A DNA stretch of 64,000 nucleotides. Source: Alphaproteobacteria bacterium (GTDB lineage: Bacteria; Pseudomonadota; Alphaproteobacteria; Caulobacterales; Hyphomonadaceae). Shown here piece after piece: positions 61,771-64,000 of this stretch (positions are counted from its first letter, which is position 1; each line of letters starts with the position of its first letter). The stretch is from positions 1 through 64,000 of the forward strand of contig JAGWYJ010000002.1 in assembly GCA_018969425.1 (NCBI GenBank), read 5' to 3'. Both the position numbers and the translations under genes were made by a program. The notes under the pieces were generated by a model. That model was given only the letters and a program-made list of their open reading frames with translations. It made no database searches and was not told the DNA's origin.

Positions 61771-62771
61771 GCGAAAGATCGAAAAGCGCTAAGTCTGCGC
61801 ATAGGCAGGTCTTTAAAATCAACAACCCTCAGCTTCTGCGGGACGTATGCGGCCCTGCTCACAGTCATCTTCAAGCGCTCGAACGAGCATTTGCCGACTA
61901 TGAGCTTCAGGCCGATAGTCAAGGCGGTGCGGTCGTCCTCTCCGGCCTTGACGATGCCCCGAGGAGGGCGGCGGACGTTTTAGAAACATTCGTCGAGAGG
62001 ATTGCGGCTGGCGCCGAGGCGAGTGCCTCTGAGCTGAATGCGGCCTTACGTCTGGTTCAGGCCTCCGGCGGCTCGTCCGCCGCTCTTGACGTGCTGTCAG
62101 GGTTACGTAGGCCAGTTATGGCGCAGACAGCTGGACAGCGTGCTTATCTGGAGACTTTGAGACGCGACGATCTGGGTCTGGTGTTCGGGGTCGGTCCGGC
62201 GGGAACTGGAAAAACGTTTCTCGCGGTGGCGGCGGGAGCCGCAGAACTCAAGGCGGGGAAGCGAGAGCGACTTATCGTGGCGAGGCCGGCGGTCGAGGCG
62301 GGAGAGAAGCTGGGCTTTCTGCCAGGGGCGCTGGAGGAGAAGGTGGATCCTTACATGCTTCCGATTTGGGACTCGCTCAATGAATGCCTTGGAGCTCAGG
62401 AGGTCGAACGACGCAAGGAGCGCAAGGAAATCGAGGTGGCTCCGCTTGCATTCATGCGAGGACGAACCCTGAAGAATGCATTCGTCATCATCGACGAGGC
62501 CCAGAACGCCACAGTTCCCCAAATGAAGATGGTCCTCACTCGACTGGGTAGAGGATCCCGTATGATCGTAACCGGCGATCCTTCGCAGACAGATCTTCCG
62601 GAAAAAACGCCGTCCGGGTTGGCGCATGCAATTCGCATCCTGCGGAACATTCCGGGCGTCGCCATGGAGGAGCTGAGCTCTGCCGATGTAGTGCGCCATG
62701 AACTCGTAGGCCAGATAGTTCAGGCCTACGATCGTGATGCGGCTTTGAGCGGCGCCGGGCGGCGAGTTTGA
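61767..62771 (+). CDS. ybeZ: PhoH-family ATPase (YbeZ)
   Basis: A 334-residue P-loop NTPase of the PhoH/YbeZ family. Walker A GPAGTGKTFLAVA lies near residue 145, followed by IVARPAVEAGEKLGFLPG, VIIDEAQNATVPQMKMVLTRLG (Walker B) and VTGDPSQTDLP. The first 110 residues are a KH-like/dimerisation region. It partners YbeY in rRNA maturation in many bacteria. It starts at GTG overlapping miaB, and its stop overlaps ybeY. Confidence 0.93.
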   Translation: MSERSKSAKSAHRQVFKINNPQLLRDVCGPAHSHLQALERAFADYELQADSQGGAVVLSGLDDAPRRAADVLETFVERIAAGAEASASELNAALRLVQASGGSSAALDVLSGLRRPVMAQTAGQRAYLETLRRDDLGLVFGVGPAGTGKTFLAVAAGAAELKAGKRERLIVARPAVEAGEKLGFLPGALEEKVDPYMLPIWDSLNECLGAQEVERRKERKEIEVAPLAFMRGRTLKNAFVIIDEAQNATVPQMKMVLTRLGRGSRMIVTGDPSQTDLPEKTPSGLAHAIRILRNIPGVAMEELSSADVVRHELVGQIVQAYDRDAALSGAGRRV

Positions 62772-63253
62772 CTGTGCGACTTCAGATTGAGGCGCGTCAG
62801 GAATCCGACCTGTGGGGCCGGTTCGCGGGGGATTTGGCGGAGTTCTGCGAGATGACGCTCTGCCCGGCGGCAGAGCGCCTCGGCGTATCAGGCGAGGTGA
62901 GCGTTCTGTTCACAAACGATGCGGCGATGAGGGAGTTGAATGCGCAATGGAGGGGGATCGACAAGCCGACGGACGTTCTGTCGTTTCCCTCAGGCGATCG
63001 CGGGCGATTTCTAAGCGGCGGGCCTCCTCCTCATCTGGGAGATATCGCCATCGGATATGAGATTTCCTCCGGGGATGCGGAGAAGCTGGGCCGCTCGCTG
63101 CAGTTTCATACGGCGCACCTTCTCGTGCATGGTTTCCTCCATCTTCTCGACTACGATCATGTCGATCCGGCAGACGCGCTGATCATGGAAGCGCTGGAAG
63201 TCGAGCTTCTGGCTGATCTGGGCTGGCCTGACCCGTATCCGACGGAAGACTAG
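62768..63253 (+). CDS. ybeY: Endoribonuclease YbeY
   Basis: A 161-residue zinc-dependent endoribonuclease for 16S rRNA 3' maturation and ribosome quality control. The metal motif H-X3-H-X5-H is seen in AHLLVHGFLHLLDYDH near residue 118, with RGIDKPTDVLSFPSG and LGDIAIG before it. The start is the TTG at 62768 overlapping the phoH stop. In many alphaproteobacteria corC follows; here the next gene is lnt, 189 bp on. Confidence 0.95.
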   Translation: MTVRLQIEARQESDLWGRFAGDLAEFCEMTLCPAAERLGVSGEVSVLFTNDAAMRELNAQWRGIDKPTDVLSFPSGDRGRFLSGGPPPHLGDIAIGYEISSGDAEKLGRSLQFHTAHLLVHGFLHLLDYDHVDPADALIMEALEVELLADLGWPDPYPTED

Positions 63254-63308
63254 GTGGACGACGCCGTCCGTTGAGGGCCCTGATAGGTGTAAGGGGCGAT
63301 AATGTGAC

Positions 63309-63336
63309 AGACCCCCGGAGTGGTGCTCAGGGGTCT
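63309..63336 (+). terminator. Hairpin after ybeY, possible terminator
   Basis: AGACCCC (63309-63315) pairs with GGGGTCT (63330-63336), a 7-bp stem around a 14-nt loop that contains a further GAG/CTC pair. No T-run follows. It lies in the 189-bp gap between ybeY and lnt, which shows no gene and no recognisable corC remnant. Confidence 0.4.
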
Positions 63337-63442
63337 TGCGTGCCGGCCATGGCGAACCATCGTGCGACCTGAAGTCTTGCCGATCCTTGGTCGGCCGGGA
63401 TAGACCCGATCCAGCACCAATTCGGTCGCTGGGGAAGCCGTC

Positions 63443-64000
63443 ATGACGCAGGACCATTCGCGTTCGGATGGACGGATCGCCACTCGGGGCAATCTTCTGA
63501 CACCGGCCTATCTTTGGTTCGTCGGTCAGAAGAAGGGGAGCGCGTTAGCGCTTGCCGCTGTTCTTGGGGCTATCTCCAATCTGGCCTTCCCCCCGTTCGG
63601 GATCTGGCCGGCGATGGCCATTGGCCTGTCGGGTCTGATTTGGCTTCTCGACGGCGCATTATTTGAGAAACGTGTTCGATCAGCCGTGTTCGCCCGGGTG
63701 TTTTCGTTCGGTTTCGTCTACTTTTTGATTGGCCTGCACTGGGTGGCGTCCGCGTTCCTGGTTGATCCGGAGGCGCATCTCGCGCTGGTATGGCTTCCCC
63801 TGATCGTTTTGCCGGCGGGTCTTAGCCTGATCCTCGCCGTCGTGATGTCGATAGGCTTTCGTTTCTGGAGCGATGGCCCTGGGCGCCTGGTGACATTCAC
63901 GCTCGCCCTTGTCTTAGCGGAGTGGATCCGCGGATCATTGTTCGGCGTGGGAGGGTTGCCCTGGAACCTGCCAGGAATGGTCTGGGAGGCAGGGGGAGCG
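63443..64000 (+). CDS. lnt: Apolipoprotein N-acyltransferase, 5' part (cut by window end)
   Basis: The frame opens at the ATG at 63443 (GGGGAAG upstream) and stays open to the window edge, 186 codons. It encodes NLAFPPFGIWPAMAIGLSGL and FARVFSFGFVYFLIGLHWV, then LAEWIRGSLFGVGGLPWNLPG, the membrane part of Lnt with about five helices. Lnt adds the third acyl chain to lipoproteins; the BON, PCuAC, LpoA-like and Bla lipoproteins here would be clients. The nitrilase-like catalytic domain lies beyond the window. Confidence 0.93.
   Translation, partial: MTQDHSRSDGRIATRGNLLTPAYLWFVGQKKGSALALAAVLGAISNLAFPPFGIWPAMAIGLSGLIWLLDGALFEKRVRSAVFARVFSFGFVYFLIGLHWVASAFLVDPEAHLALVWLPLIVLPAGLSLILAVVMSIGFRFWSDGPGRLVTFTLALVLAEWIRGSLFGVGGLPWNLPGMVWEAGGA

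Noticed and set aside
1-64000. tRNA or rRNA genes, insertion sequences, prophage, CRISPR arrays, restriction or defence genes
   Set aside because: None recognised: no cloverleaf-like segment, no transposase or integrase frame and no regularly spaced repeats.

Overview
The window is chromosomal DNA from an alphaproteobacterium of the Caulobacterales/Maricaulales type and very probably spans the chromosomal replication origin. It opens with a perfect parS site (core TGTTTCACGTGAAACA at 12-27), followed leftward-transcribed by mnmE, a 2OG-Fe(II) oxygenase, rho and the haem genes hemJ-hemH-hemE. The gap between hemE and the PEP-synthase/PPDK regulator gene (6515-6883) is the position of Cori in Caulobacter crescentus. 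It is AT-rich against its surroundings and holds two exact CtrA boxes (TTAA-N7-TTAA), a third repeat of TTAACAG and two GANTC (CcrM-type) sites. All 6 genes left of the gap read leftward; of the 56 intact genes right of it, 39 read rightward, as expected for a bidirectional origin.

Right arm, 6.9-25.5 kb: an overlapping run ppsR-maf-aroE-coaE-dnaQ; secB facing a Tim44-like gene and an Smr-domain gene; a leftward hisB-hisH-hisA-hisF-hisE operon; hslV-hslU; an HCCA isomerase; an adenosine/ribokinase-family kinase; an ATP-grasp protein; nth, a DUF2244 gene, a glyoxalase-like gene, dapB and a polysaccharide flippase. Two intergenic stretches here are gene relics. One is a short-chain dehydrogenase upstream of the HCCA isomerase, the other an amidase downstream of dapB. 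Both keep their N- and C-terminal ends but have lost the middle.

25.7-45.6 kb: dnaJ and dnaK, an isolated flagellar DUF1217 gene with its own near-perfect CtrA box, hrcA-grpE, then rph-bla-rdgB-hemW, in which a class A beta-lactamase gene is translationally coupled to RNase PH. Next come an LpoA/LppC-type lipoprotein, rsmI, a BON-domain lipoprotein, gshB, a ShkA-like hybrid histidine kinase overlapping ampG, and maeB.

45.7-64 kb: mutS and glnD separated by an oppositely oriented pnuC-nadR pair (nicotinamide riboside salvage), then murJ, trpS, a PCuAC lipoprotein, a DUF2333-like gene, a universal stress protein, nfu, tsaB-rimI, fur and miaB-phoH-ybeY. The 5' part of lnt is cut by the window edge. 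These are mostly core functions: origin and partition, haem and histidine synthesis, protein quality control, nucleotide-pool cleaning, envelope growth and tRNA modification. No tRNA or rRNA gene, insertion sequence, prophage, CRISPR array or restriction/defence locus was seen. The accessory elements are bla, pnuC-nadR and the two relics.
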